Below, piece after piece: positions 1 through 6,365 of a stretch of 19,174 nt of DNA (position 1 is the first letter of the stretch; the number at the start of each line of letters is the position of its first letter). Both the position numbers and the translations under genes were made by a program. This DNA is from JBOFSQ01 sp051651625 (GTDB lineage: Bacteria; Planctomycetota; Planctomycetia; Pirellulales; Thermoguttaceae), in contig JBOFSQ010000080.1 of assembly GCA_051651625.1 (NCBI GenBank), positions 1-19,174 on the forward strand, read 5' to 3'. The notes below the pieces were generated by a model that had not been told where the DNA came from, did not search any database, and saw only the letters and a program-made list of their open reading frames with translations.

Positions 1-39
1 GTCTGCGGTTTTCGGTAACGGTTTTTTTTCTTCTGACAT
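1..39 (-). CDS. 5' end of a truncated hypothetical gene
   Basis: An ATG at 39 opens a minus-strand frame that runs off the window edge after 13 codons (MSEEKKPLPKTAD). A strong ribosome binding site (AAGGAG) lies 8 bases before it and almost touches the stop codon of the preceding small ORF at 60-371. This spacing suggests the two are cotranscribed. The visible N-terminus is charged and proline-containing, with no signal peptide. Nothing more can be said about its function. Confidence 0.6.
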   Translation of the reverse strand, partial: MSEEKKPLPKTAD

Positions 40-59
40 AACACAAACTCCTTCTTGGG

Positions 60-371
60 TTAGATTGAATGAATGGATTCTTGAGCGACCGACTGAAGGA
101 CGACCGCTTCACTGAACTGACGAAAGAGCGTCTCGCGGAAAGATTCTGGGAGAGACTCCCAGTGCGCGAGAAGTGCGCGAAGGCGCGGATCGAGAGACGG
201 CACACAAGACGGCGAGAGAATTCCACCAAGCGCAGAGGCAGCTACAGCCTCTTGCGGCATTGCACCGGAATTTGCACCTATGGCCTCTTCACGCTCCGCG
301 CGCAATGCCGACGAAACGCTAGAAAAACCGGCATATTCGCAGTTTCCGAGACGGTGTGATGCAAGCCCCAT
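60..371 (-). CDS. Small hypothetical protein, start uncertain
   Basis: This is a 103-codon frame that I cannot assign to a named family. The C-terminal half (DPRLRALLAHWESLPESFRE) resembles a short helical segment I associate with planctomycete proteins, roughly 'DP.L..L...W..LPE..R..L'; that resemblance is from memory. The stop lies 20 bases before the next start at 39, and that gene has a good ribosome binding site, which supports a real gene pair. The first ATG at 371 is doubtful: it sits inside a GCCCC palindrome of the dispersed repeat type and has no ribosome binding site. The true start may be an internal ATG at 260 (MPQEAV, also without a clear site) or a GTG/TTG. It could also be a remnant of a larger gene. 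Confidence 0.4.
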   Translation of the reverse strand: MGLASHRLGNCEYAGFSSVSSALRAEREEAIGANSGAMPQEAVAASALGGILSPSCVPSLDPRLRALLAHWESLPESFRETLFRQFSEAVVLQSVAQESIHSI

Positions 372-377
372 CGGGGC
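365..377. repeat. GCCCC palindrome (GCCCCATCGGGGC)
   Basis: A 13-bp palindrome with 5-bp arms. It has the same arms as the four copies at 9110-9321 and the copy at 17626-17638. It lies in the gap between the VWA gene and the small ORF, and it contains the annotated ATG of that ORF. Confidence 0.6.
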
Positions 378-439
378 AAAGATACTCCGCGTTCACAACA
401 AAGAGCCAAACAATCCGTGAAACGGTTACGAAAAAAGAA

Positions 440-2809
440 CTACTTCGCACTCGCCACCTTCTTCACCAAATCCAAAAACTCTTGGCGATATTTGTCGTCG
501 TCGATGTTTGGTGAAACGAGTTCGCGCACGGTTGCAAAGTTACCGCTGCCGGCGTACTTGCTGTCGCGGAGAAGCATTCCGAAAAGCGCGACGCCCGCTG
601 CGAACGCAAAGTCGCCAGTTGGTTCCTTCTCGTCACCAGCATCGAAAACTAGCGGCGTCTCGATCAGTTTGCTCTTGCTCGCTTCTGGTTCTTTGTAACG
701 CAGTTTCACCAAGAGAAGTTCGTTGCTGTGAGCGTCGGCGGCAGACGCCTCTTCTTTCGCGGCGTCTACGCCAGCAGGCGTCTCCGCGTAACGCGACGCA
801 TCAACGCCCTGCGGCACGCGAATACCGACCGGCACAATCTCGTAGAGCGCGGTGACGCTGTGTCCCGCACCGATTTCGCCAGCGTCTTTCGCGTCGTTGT
901 GAAAATCTTCGTCGCGGAGTTTGCGGTTTTCGTAACCAAGCAAACGGTACGCCGCAACACGCTTCGGGTTGAAGTCGATCTGAATCTTCACGTCTTTCGC
1001 TATCGTTACGAGCGTTCCGGTTAAACCTTCGACGAGAAGTTTTTGTGCCTCGTCGAGAGAGTCGATGTAGCCGTAGTTGCCGTTGCCGCGCTGGGCGAGA
1101 ATCGAGAGGCGTTCGTCTTTGTAGTTCCCCATTCCGAATCCGAGAACGGTCAAAAACACGCCGCTCTTCGCTTCGTCGCCGATCATTTCTTCGAGCGTTT
1201 TGTTGTCGGTTGTGCCGACGTTGAAGTCGCCATCGGTGCAGAGAACGACGCGGTTTTGTCCGTCTTTCGTGTAATACTTGCGTGCGGTTTGGTAAGCGAG
1301 TTTGATTCCCGACGCACCGGCAGTCGAACCGCCAGATGTGAGCGACTCTATCGAGTCGAGAATCGCACGCTTCTCGTTTCCACTCACCGACGGTAACACA
1401 ACTTGCGTCGAACCGGCATACGTCACTATCGCAACTCTGTCACGACTTTGCAACCTCTCAACCAATTCCGTGAGCGAACGTTTGACGAGCGGTAAACGAT
1501 TCGATGCCGACATTGATCCCGAAACATCAATCAAGAAAACGAGATTGACGGCGGGCCGCGCGTCTTCGTCGATGATTTTCCCTTGTAGCGCGACGCGCGC
1601 CAAAAGGTGCTGCGATTCCCACGGACAACGTGCTACATCAGCAACAACCGCGAACGGCGCGTCGCCCTTCGGCTGCGGATAGCTGTACTTGAAATAGTTG
1701 ATGTATTCTTCGAGCCGCACCGCGTCCTTCGGCGGGCGCGAACCGTCTTTCACGAAACGCCGCATCGTACTGTAAGCCGCCGTATCAACATCTATCGAAA
1801 ACGTCGAGAACGGCGCAGTGCTCGGTTTCAGGAAGTCGTTCTCGACGAACTTTTGATACGCTTCGTCGTTCGCGGAGTTGTATGGATCGCGCGGAATGAA
1901 CGACCGTTCTGCGTCCTTTCGCTCTTCTCGAGCTTCGGCGAGCTTTTGATACGCTTCAGCGTTCGCGGTGTTGGACGGGTCGGGGTCGTTCGGAATGAAC
2001 GACCGTTCTGCGCCCCGCAGGGCTTCGACCATTTCTTTCTCGCGGATTGCGTGTATAGGACGTGTTATGACTTCGCTACCGTCGCTGCGTCGTTCGAGAC
2101 GATCCATCGAACGTTCCATCGGCATCGCCGCCTCACCCGACATGCCGCGCGATTCTGGCACACGCGCAATGCCGCCGCGCAAAAGTTCGTCCGGTGCCGC
2201 AGATGACCGTCGCACCTGTTCGGGTGCCAACTTCTTCCACGCATCCGCCACCTCCTCGCGCACACGTTCAGCACGCGACTCGGGCGCAGGTGCCGCTTGT
2301 CCCTCCCACACAAGACGCTGTTCCATATCGTCCGAGACCGACTTTGGATCGTTCGGCACGACTGCGCTGGCGAGTGGTTTCGTCGCGTTCACGGGTTGCT
2401 GCGCGATTTCTTCCATCGTAGCGCGAACTTTGGTGAGCGTCTCACGCGAGTGCTCGATCACTTGGCAAGCGTCGGTGTTGCGTACCGCTTCGCGTGTGCT
2501 TCGCGTCGCAGGCATGAGCACCGCGAGCAGCATCCCGCAAATCGAGACCACGACGAGTCCTTCGACGAGGCTGATGTGGTACCAGCGTTTCTTCGCAGGC
2601 CGAGTTTTCGTACCGGTTTTCGAGATGGTTTGCGCCACGGGGACAACGTTTTCGTCGCGCATCACCGCTTCGATTTCTGTGACGACGCGGCGGATTTCTT
2701 CGACCTCGGCGCGCACTGCTGGATCACATTCAATCGCGGCTTCGACTTCGCGCCGCGCATTGTCGTCGAGTTCGTTGAGGACAAAATCGGTTAATGATTG
2801 AGTATTCAT
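440..2809 (-). CDS. Anti-sigma-like / von Willebrand factor type A (YfbK-like) membrane protein
   Basis: This 789-residue protein starts at the ATG at 2809, not at the upstream ATG, because AAAGGAG lies 8 bases before it. Residues 1-55 look like the N-terminus of an anti-sigma factor (LTDFVLNELDDNARREVEAA). One membrane segment follows at about 79-101. After it come a low-complexity charged linker (to about 320), the VWA N-terminal region typical of YfbK proteins (about 325-420), and the VWA domain. A complete metal-ion-dependent adhesion site is visible: DVSGS at 428-432, the Thr of GGST near 496, and CTDGD at 524-528. The C-terminal 200 residues match the usual YfbK tail. The gene follows an ECF sigma factor. 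I infer that the cytoplasmic N-terminus binds the sigma factor while the VWA part senses or binds something outside the membrane. The domain calls are firm; the signalling role is inferred. Confidence 0.9.
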   Translation of the reverse strand: MNTQSLTDFVLNELDDNARREVEAAIECDPAVRAEVEEIRRVVTEIEAVMRDENVVPVAQTISKTGTKTRPAKKRWYHISLVEGLVVVSICGMLLAVLMPATRSTREAVRNTDACQVIEHSRETLTKVRATMEEIAQQPVNATKPLASAVVPNDPKSVSDDMEQRLVWEGQAAPAPESRAERVREEVADAWKKLAPEQVRRSSAAPDELLRGGIARVPESRGMSGEAAMPMERSMDRLERRSDGSEVITRPIHAIREKEMVEALRGAERSFIPNDPDPSNTANAEAYQKLAEAREERKDAERSFIPRDPYNSANDEAYQKFVENDFLKPSTAPFSTFSIDVDTAAYSTMRRFVKDGSRPPKDAVRLEEYINYFKYSYPQPKGDAPFAVVADVARCPWESQHLLARVALQGKIIDEDARPAVNLVFLIDVSGSMSASNRLPLVKRSLTELVERLQSRDRVAIVTYAGSTQVVLPSVSGNEKRAILDSIESLTSGGSTAGASGIKLAYQTARKYYTKDGQNRVVLCTDGDFNVGTTDNKTLEEMIGDEAKSGVFLTVLGFGMGNYKDERLSILAQRGNGNYGYIDSLDEAQKLLVEGLTGTLVTIAKDVKIQIDFNPKRVAAYRLLGYENRKLRDEDFHNDAKDAGEIGAGHSVTALYEIVPVGIRVPQGVDASRYAETPAGVDAAKEEASAADAHSNELLLVKLRYKEPEASKSKLIETPLVFDAGDEKEPTGDFAFAAGVALFGMLLRDSKYAGSGNFATVRELVSPNIDDDKYRQEFLDLVKKVASAK
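1851..2012 (-). repeat. Tandem duplication inside the VWA gene linker
   Basis: Two near-identical coding blocks lie at about 1851-1913 and 1944-2012. Both contain TTTTGATACGCTTC and GGAATGAACGACCGTTCTGC (plus-strand reading), offset by 93 and 99 bases. In the protein they give AERSFIP..DP...N.AN.EAYQK twice, about 33 residues apart. The copies differ by a 6-base indel, so the reading frame is kept. This is probably an in-frame expansion of a disordered linker. Confidence 0.75.
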
Positions 2810-2869
2810 TGGATGGTCTCCTTTGGGGGAAAGTTTGGTTAACAGTTGAAGCAAGTTCATCGTTCAGGG

Positions 2870-2909
2870 AATAGGACATATAGGTCATATATGACCTATA
2901 TGTCCTATT
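2870..2909. repeat. Perfect 40-bp palindrome between sigma factor and VWA gene
   Basis: The left half begins AATAGGACATATAGGTCATA and the right half is its exact reverse complement, with no loop. It is built from 7-9-base steps (AGGACATAT, AGGTCATAT), so each arm is itself repetitive. It lies 60 bases upstream of the VWA start and 31 bases downstream of the sigma factor stop, and there is no T-run after it. A related hairpin lies at 16347-16400. It could act as a cruciform, an mRNA hairpin that sets the ratio of the two gene products, a partial terminator or a protein-binding site. The sequence alone does not decide. Confidence 0.85.
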
Positions 2910-2940
2910 GGTTGTGGGGTTATCTCGATTTAGTTGTGTG

Positions 2941-3435
2941 TTATCTCAATTCCACTTCGCGCATCTTCTTTCGCAACTTTTCAATCGCTTCGTGGATGAG
3001 CCAGCCGACGGTTGTTGCGGGTTCGCCGGTGACTTGTGCGATCTCGGCGTACTTGAGATTTTCTTGGAACTTGAGTCGCAACACTTCGCGGTGTCGCGGT
3101 GAGAGTGTGTTGAGTTGTTCGTGGAGCATTTGGTCTCTCTCCTTTCGTTCGAGTGTGGTAACGGGGCAAAATTGCGTGCAGTGATCGGGGAGCGAGTCGG
3201 TCGCGTCGCCGCCGCGCGCCGTGCGATGCGTTTGACGACGAAAATAATCGAGCACCAAGTTTCGCGCCGTTCGGTAGAGCCACGCCTTTTCGTGCGTAAC
3301 TTCTTCGCGGTGCTGCGCGAAACGCAAAAACGTCTCTTGCGCGATGTCGGCGGCCACGTCGCGGTTTCGCACAAGCCGCAGCGCGTAATCGACAATCGCA
3401 CTGTAATACAGAGTCTCTGCGTCGATGCGAGTCAT
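2941..3435 (-). CDS. ECF-type RNA polymerase sigma factor
   Basis: This 164-residue sigma-70 family protein directs RNA polymerase to a specific promoter set. Region 2 covers about residues 9-68 (DVAADIAQETFLRFAQH, then AWLYRTARNLVLDYFRR). A short variable linker at about 69-98 follows. Region 4 covers about 103-160 (LSPRHREVLRLKF, then the helix-turn-helix EIAQVTGEPATTVGWLIHEA). There is no region 1 or 3, as expected for an ECF factor, and the length is normal. Two in-frame ATGs lie 6 bases apart (3441 and 3435). The second is preferred because GAAGGGGAG then sits 6 bases before it. The next gene on the strand carries an anti-sigma-like N-terminus, so this is probably a sigma/anti-sigma pair. 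The exact ECF group and its target genes are unknown. Confidence 0.93.
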   Translation of the reverse strand: MTRIDAETLYYSAIVDYALRLVRNRDVAADIAQETFLRFAQHREEVTHEKAWLYRTARNLVLDYFRRQTHRTARGGDATDSLPDHCTQFCPVTTLERKERDQMLHEQLNTLSPRHREVLRLKFQENLKYAEIAQVTGEPATTVGWLIHEAIEKLRKKMREVELR

Positions 3436-3501
3436 CGGCATCTCCCCTTCGTTGTGAACGTTCGCCGCATAAGACGCACGGCGCGAGATTGTGTGAGAAA
3501 A

Positions 3502-3528
3502 ATTATTGTTTGCGATTTGCGGTGACAA
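3502..3528 (-). promoter_or_regulatory. Possible promoter of the sigma factor operon
   Basis: On the minus strand, TTGTCA (3528-3523) is followed after 15 bases by AATAAT (3507-3502). Each hexamer matches the housekeeping consensus at 5 of 6 positions, but the spacer is short. It lies about 67 bases upstream of the chosen start at 3435. An autoregulated ECF promoter would look different, and I could not identify one. Confidence 0.3.
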
Positions 3529-3533
3529 CGTTA

Positions 3534-3667
3534 AGGTAGGCGGCGGGTTTATACACCCGCCGCTCGCGACGTACACGTCGCGTCCGAACTACGGTTGATT
3601 AAAACTTCAGACGGCGTTTGTGAGTACACAAACACCGTGCGATGGGTTATAAACCCATCGCCTACCT
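3534..3667. repeat. Four-hairpin repeat cluster closed by 9-bp inverted repeats
   Basis: Outer arms AGGTAGGCG (3534-3542) and CGCCTACCT (3659-3667) enclose four successive hairpins. Hairpin 1 is GCGGCGGGT/ACCCGCCGC (3540-3563). Hairpin 2 is CGCGACG/CGTCGCG (3565-3582). Hairpin 3 is ACGGCGTTTGTG/CACAAACACCGT with one mismatch (3611-3638). Hairpin 4 is GCGATGGGTT/AACCCATCGC (3639-3661). Loops are 3-6 bases and mostly contain TA (TTATAC, TACA, AGTA, ATA). It fills the gap between the transporter stop (3700) and the sigma factor. It has no coding content and no T-run typical of an intrinsic terminator. Confidence 0.8.
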
Positions 3668-3699
3668 CGGAACGAATAGCCAAAATCCGTGAACGTCCA

Positions 3700-6189
3700 C
3701 TACTTCTCAAACATCTTCCCCCAGCGTCCGCTCAAGATTGCGGGGAGGATGACGAGGTCGCCGACAAGTGCGGCGAAGAGGAGTGCGCAGAGTAGCGTTG
3801 AGAACCGCGCTATCGGTAGAAATTCGCTCCAACAAAACACGAGCATTCCGAGTCCGCAGATGAACGTCGTTTGCGTGAGTGCCGTCGCGCACTGCTGGTA
3901 CGCATACGTCACCGCGTCGAGACGCGAGAGACCACGCTGCATTCCAAGACGAAACCAAGTGATGAAGTGGAGCGTCCCATCGACGGCGATCCCCATCGCT
4001 ACACTCGCCGTCATCATCGAACCGATGTCGATGGGGCAGTTCCACCACGCCATCGCACCAAAAATGATGAGACACGGAAAGATGTTCGGGATCATCGCAA
4101 TCAGTCCGCGAACAACGCTGCGCAGCAAGATAATCATCGTGAGTGTGATCGTCCCAAACGCCATCAGAAAACTTTGGATGAGATCGCGGAGCAGTTGCGA
4201 TTGGGCCTCGTGCGCGAGCGGTACGCCACCGGTAACGAGCGTGCCTATGCGTGTGAAACCGAGGTCGCTGCTCCGCGACGCAAGTTCGGAAAGCGTGCCA
4301 CGAATCGACGACAAAAGCACGTCGTAGTTAACTTTCCGCCCCGCCGGAATGCGAAGACTGATTCTCCACAACGCCACGCCGTTCCCCGTATCGACGAGTT
4401 CTTCGTCTGCGATGCGATGCTCCGAGCGAACAGCACGCCGTTTCAAAAAACCGATCTCCTCCAGCGAATCGAGGTGACGCGGCAAGACCGACTGAATCAC
4501 ACTCCGCTGAATCGCCGACCGCGTCGCACGCGAATTGCGCGGCGGGATCGACGGCAGAAAGTTAAGAGCCGAAATCGTCGAATCGACTCCCGAAATCGAC
4601 GCCAGTCGTTCTACCGCGTCTTGAATGAGCCAAAGTTCGTTGAGCACCGCGTCGTCGCTCGATGGCTGCGAACCTAGCGGCACCGCGATCACAACTTCTA
4701 ACGGAATCAAACCGCCAAAACGTTCTTCGAGTGCGTTGTAGTCGCGGATGACGCGAACGCCCGAATCGAACATCCCGTGAAACGTGACCGACGTGTTGAG
4801 ACGCGGAAGTGCCAGACACGCCGCGACCATTGAGAGCAACGACAACGCAACGATGATCCGCCTGCGTCGATGAACGCCGTGTGCGACACGTTCCCAGAGC
4901 ACACTGCGAGTTTGCGGTTTGGTAGTTCTTTTTTGCTCACACGAAGGCACAAAGGCACGAAGGAGAGAACGTGAAACGCACGAAAAAACTGAAGATTTTG
5001 AAGTTATGTCTTCCGTATCTTTCCGCTCTTCCATATTTTCAGTGTCAAAATTCTTTGTGCCTTTGTGCCTTTGTGTGAGGCTCTTCAAAAAACCGTAAAC
5101 AGTTACAACTCCCGAATGATACAGCGGAACTTCTTGCGTCACCGACGCGAAGAAGATGAAGAGCGCAATGGTCGCCAGCACCAGCGCAGCCGACGCAAAA
5201 ATCCCGAACGAACGGATCGGAACCATCTGGCTTGCGACGAGCGAAGCGAGTCCGAGAACGGTCGTGAGCGTCGCCAGCGAACACGGGACGAACGCGCGTC
5301 GCAGCGTCTCGCGCGGTGCCGACGAGGCGTAACCTTCGCGCACCGTTTCGCGGTAGTAGTTTGCAAGGTGAACGCCCATCGAAATCGTCAAAACGTAGAC
5401 GAGCGAACCGATCAAGAGCGAAATCGAATCCATGTGACATCCGGTCAGATGGATCAGCGCGGGGCCGAGTTCTGCACTCGCCGCCGCGACGAAAAATATG
5501 ATTACCGCCGCAAAGACGTTCCGCAACGCCAGCATCAGCAGTGCGAAACAGACGACAAGAAAAATCGGCAAGAGCAACCGCTGCGATGACGCGGTGATCT
5601 GGTCGATGGCAACGCTGTCGATACTTGGGCCAGCGATTTGGATTTGGTCATCGCGGAGTCCGGTGAGTCGTTTCACCGTTTCGTCAACGTATGCGATAGC
5701 CTCGCCGCGATGCGTACTTCCACGCCCCGATATGATTGCGACGATGCAACCGTCCCCACCGTCGCGGCTGGTCATCCAACCCGCGAGGCGTCGCTGCGCA
5801 TCGTTCTCCGACAAATTGAGCGGCGGTTCGGTGAGGCGACGCCGAAGTTCCCTGCTTGTCGTGACTCGCTGAAAGTACGCCGGTTCACCGTCGGGAGTCG
5901 GCGATGCGAGTACCTGCGCGATTTGGTCGAGAACAGGATTCTCAACCGTCGCGCCGTCCCACGAAATCATGAGCAGTTCGCCTTCGTTAAAATCGAGGAG
6001 AAAATCGAAGAACTGCTGCGTCTCGACGTGACCTGCGGGGAGCCAATCGATCACTTGGTTGGCCGCGTTTTTCCGTGCCGCACTCGAAAAAACGAGGAGC
6101 AGCGGAAAAACCGCAAGAACAACACCGATAGCAACAAGCCGCAGTGGCCGCGTCAAGAAGTGTCCAGAGTTTTTGTTTGGTGTGTTCAT
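3700..6189 (-). CDS. RND/MMPL superfamily transporter with in-frame repeat insertion
   Basis: This 829-residue polytopic inner-membrane protein has the duplicated RND layout. A first membrane helix (about 15-37) and a periplasmic domain (about 40-200) precede a helix bundle (about 203-350). A second initial helix (about 445-462), a second periplasmic domain (about 465-665) and a final bundle (about 670-820) complete it. The motif GIAVDGTLHF at 733-742 corresponds to the GIGVDDTIHF-type motif of MMPL/HAE-3 members, but one of the paired acidic residues is Gly. The equivalent position in the first half (TISMGVHLANYYRE) lacks acids. AGAGGA lies about 8 bases before the ATG. Residues 371-418 are encoded by a dispersed repeat inserted between the two halves, in a predicted cytoplasmic loop. 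The substrate is unknown: proton-driven export of lipids or hydrophobic compounds is the usual family role. There is no adjacent membrane-fusion protein. Confidence 0.85.
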   Translation of the reverse strand: MNTPNKNSGHFLTRPLRLVAIGVVLAVFPLLLVFSSAARKNAANQVIDWLPAGHVETQQFFDFLLDFNEGELLMISWDGATVENPVLDQIAQVLASPTPDGEPAYFQRVTTSRELRRRLTEPPLNLSENDAQRRLAGWMTSRDGGDGCIVAIISGRGSTHRGEAIAYVDETVKRLTGLRDDQIQIAGPSIDSVAIDQITASSQRLLLPIFLVVCFALLMLALRNVFAAVIIFFVAAASAELGPALIHLTGCHMDSISLLIGSLVYVLTISMGVHLANYYRETVREGYASSAPRETLRRAFVPCSLATLTTVLGLASLVASQMVPIRSFGIFASAALVLATIALFIFFASVTQEVPLYHSGVVTVYGFLKSLTQRHKGTKNFDTENMEERKDTEDITSKSSVFSCVSRSLLRAFVPSCEQKRTTKPQTRSVLWERVAHGVHRRRRIIVALSLLSMVAACLALPRLNTSVTFHGMFDSGVRVIRDYNALEERFGGLIPLEVVIAVPLGSQPSSDDAVLNELWLIQDAVERLASISGVDSTISALNFLPSIPPRNSRATRSAIQRSVIQSVLPRHLDSLEEIGFLKRRAVRSEHRIADEELVDTGNGVALWRISLRIPAGRKVNYDVLLSSIRGTLSELASRSSDLGFTRIGTLVTGGVPLAHEAQSQLLRDLIQSFLMAFGTITLTMIILLRSVVRGLIAMIPNIFPCLIIFGAMAWWNCPIDIGSMMTASVAMGIAVDGTLHFITWFRLGMQRGLSRLDAVTYAYQQCATALTQTTFICGLGMLVFCWSEFLPIARFSTLLCALLFAALVGDLVILPAILSGRWGKMFEK
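4936..5079. repeat. 144-bp dispersed inverted-repeat element inside the transporter gene
   Basis: The ends are 27-bp inverted repeats with two mismatches (4936-4962 and 5053-5079), built from the unit AAGGCACAAAGGCAC. The interior carries a second, weaker symmetry (ACTGAAGATTTTGA near 4988; TTTTCAGTGTCAAAAT near 5036). The total length of 144 bases equals 48 codons, and the frame stays open through the whole element (LTQRHKGTKNFD to RAFVPSCE). I recall the same CTTTGTGCCTTTGTGCC motif as an intergenic repeat in other genomes of this kind. That is memory, not a search. Confidence 0.75.
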
Positions 6190-6233
6190 TGACAGTCCTC
6201 TTGACCGTTCACGGTTTTTCCATACCGTTCAAC

Positions 6234-6343
6234 AACAGCCCGAAACGTAGCGATAGCGAAGTGAGGGAAGTGACAGCGATACCGCCTGTTGTGACGTAGA
6301 GTCTTCGCTACCCTCACTACGCTCCGCTCCGTTTCGGGCTGTT
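6234..6343. repeat. 110-bp imperfect inverted repeat after trpB, possible terminator
   Basis: Outer arms AACAGCCCGAAACG (6234-6247) and CGTTTCGGGCTGTT (6330-6343) are perfect. Inside them the symmetry continues imperfectly (AGCGAAGTGAGGG near 6257 against CCCTCACTACGCT near 6311). It lies between the trpB stop (6366) and the transporter start (6189), so it can end trpB transcription as a large hairpin. No clear T-run follows. It may instead be a mobile repeat that also serves this purpose. Confidence 0.6.
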
Positions 6344-6365
6344 ATGCGCAACGAGATACACAGAT

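Noticed and set aside
1968..2801. 277-codon plus-strand frame opposite the VWA gene
   Set aside because: Ser/Arg-rich shadow of the minus-strand coding sequence, with no ribosome binding site or domain.
3436..3576. N-terminal extension of the sigma factor frame
   Set aside because: The extra 47 residues run into the hairpin cluster and lack region 2 features; the ATG at 3435 has a ribosome binding site.
4936..5079. The repeat element as an insertion that breaks the transporter gene
   Set aside because: The frame stays open through it and both RND halves are intact, so the gene is not annotated as a pseudogene.
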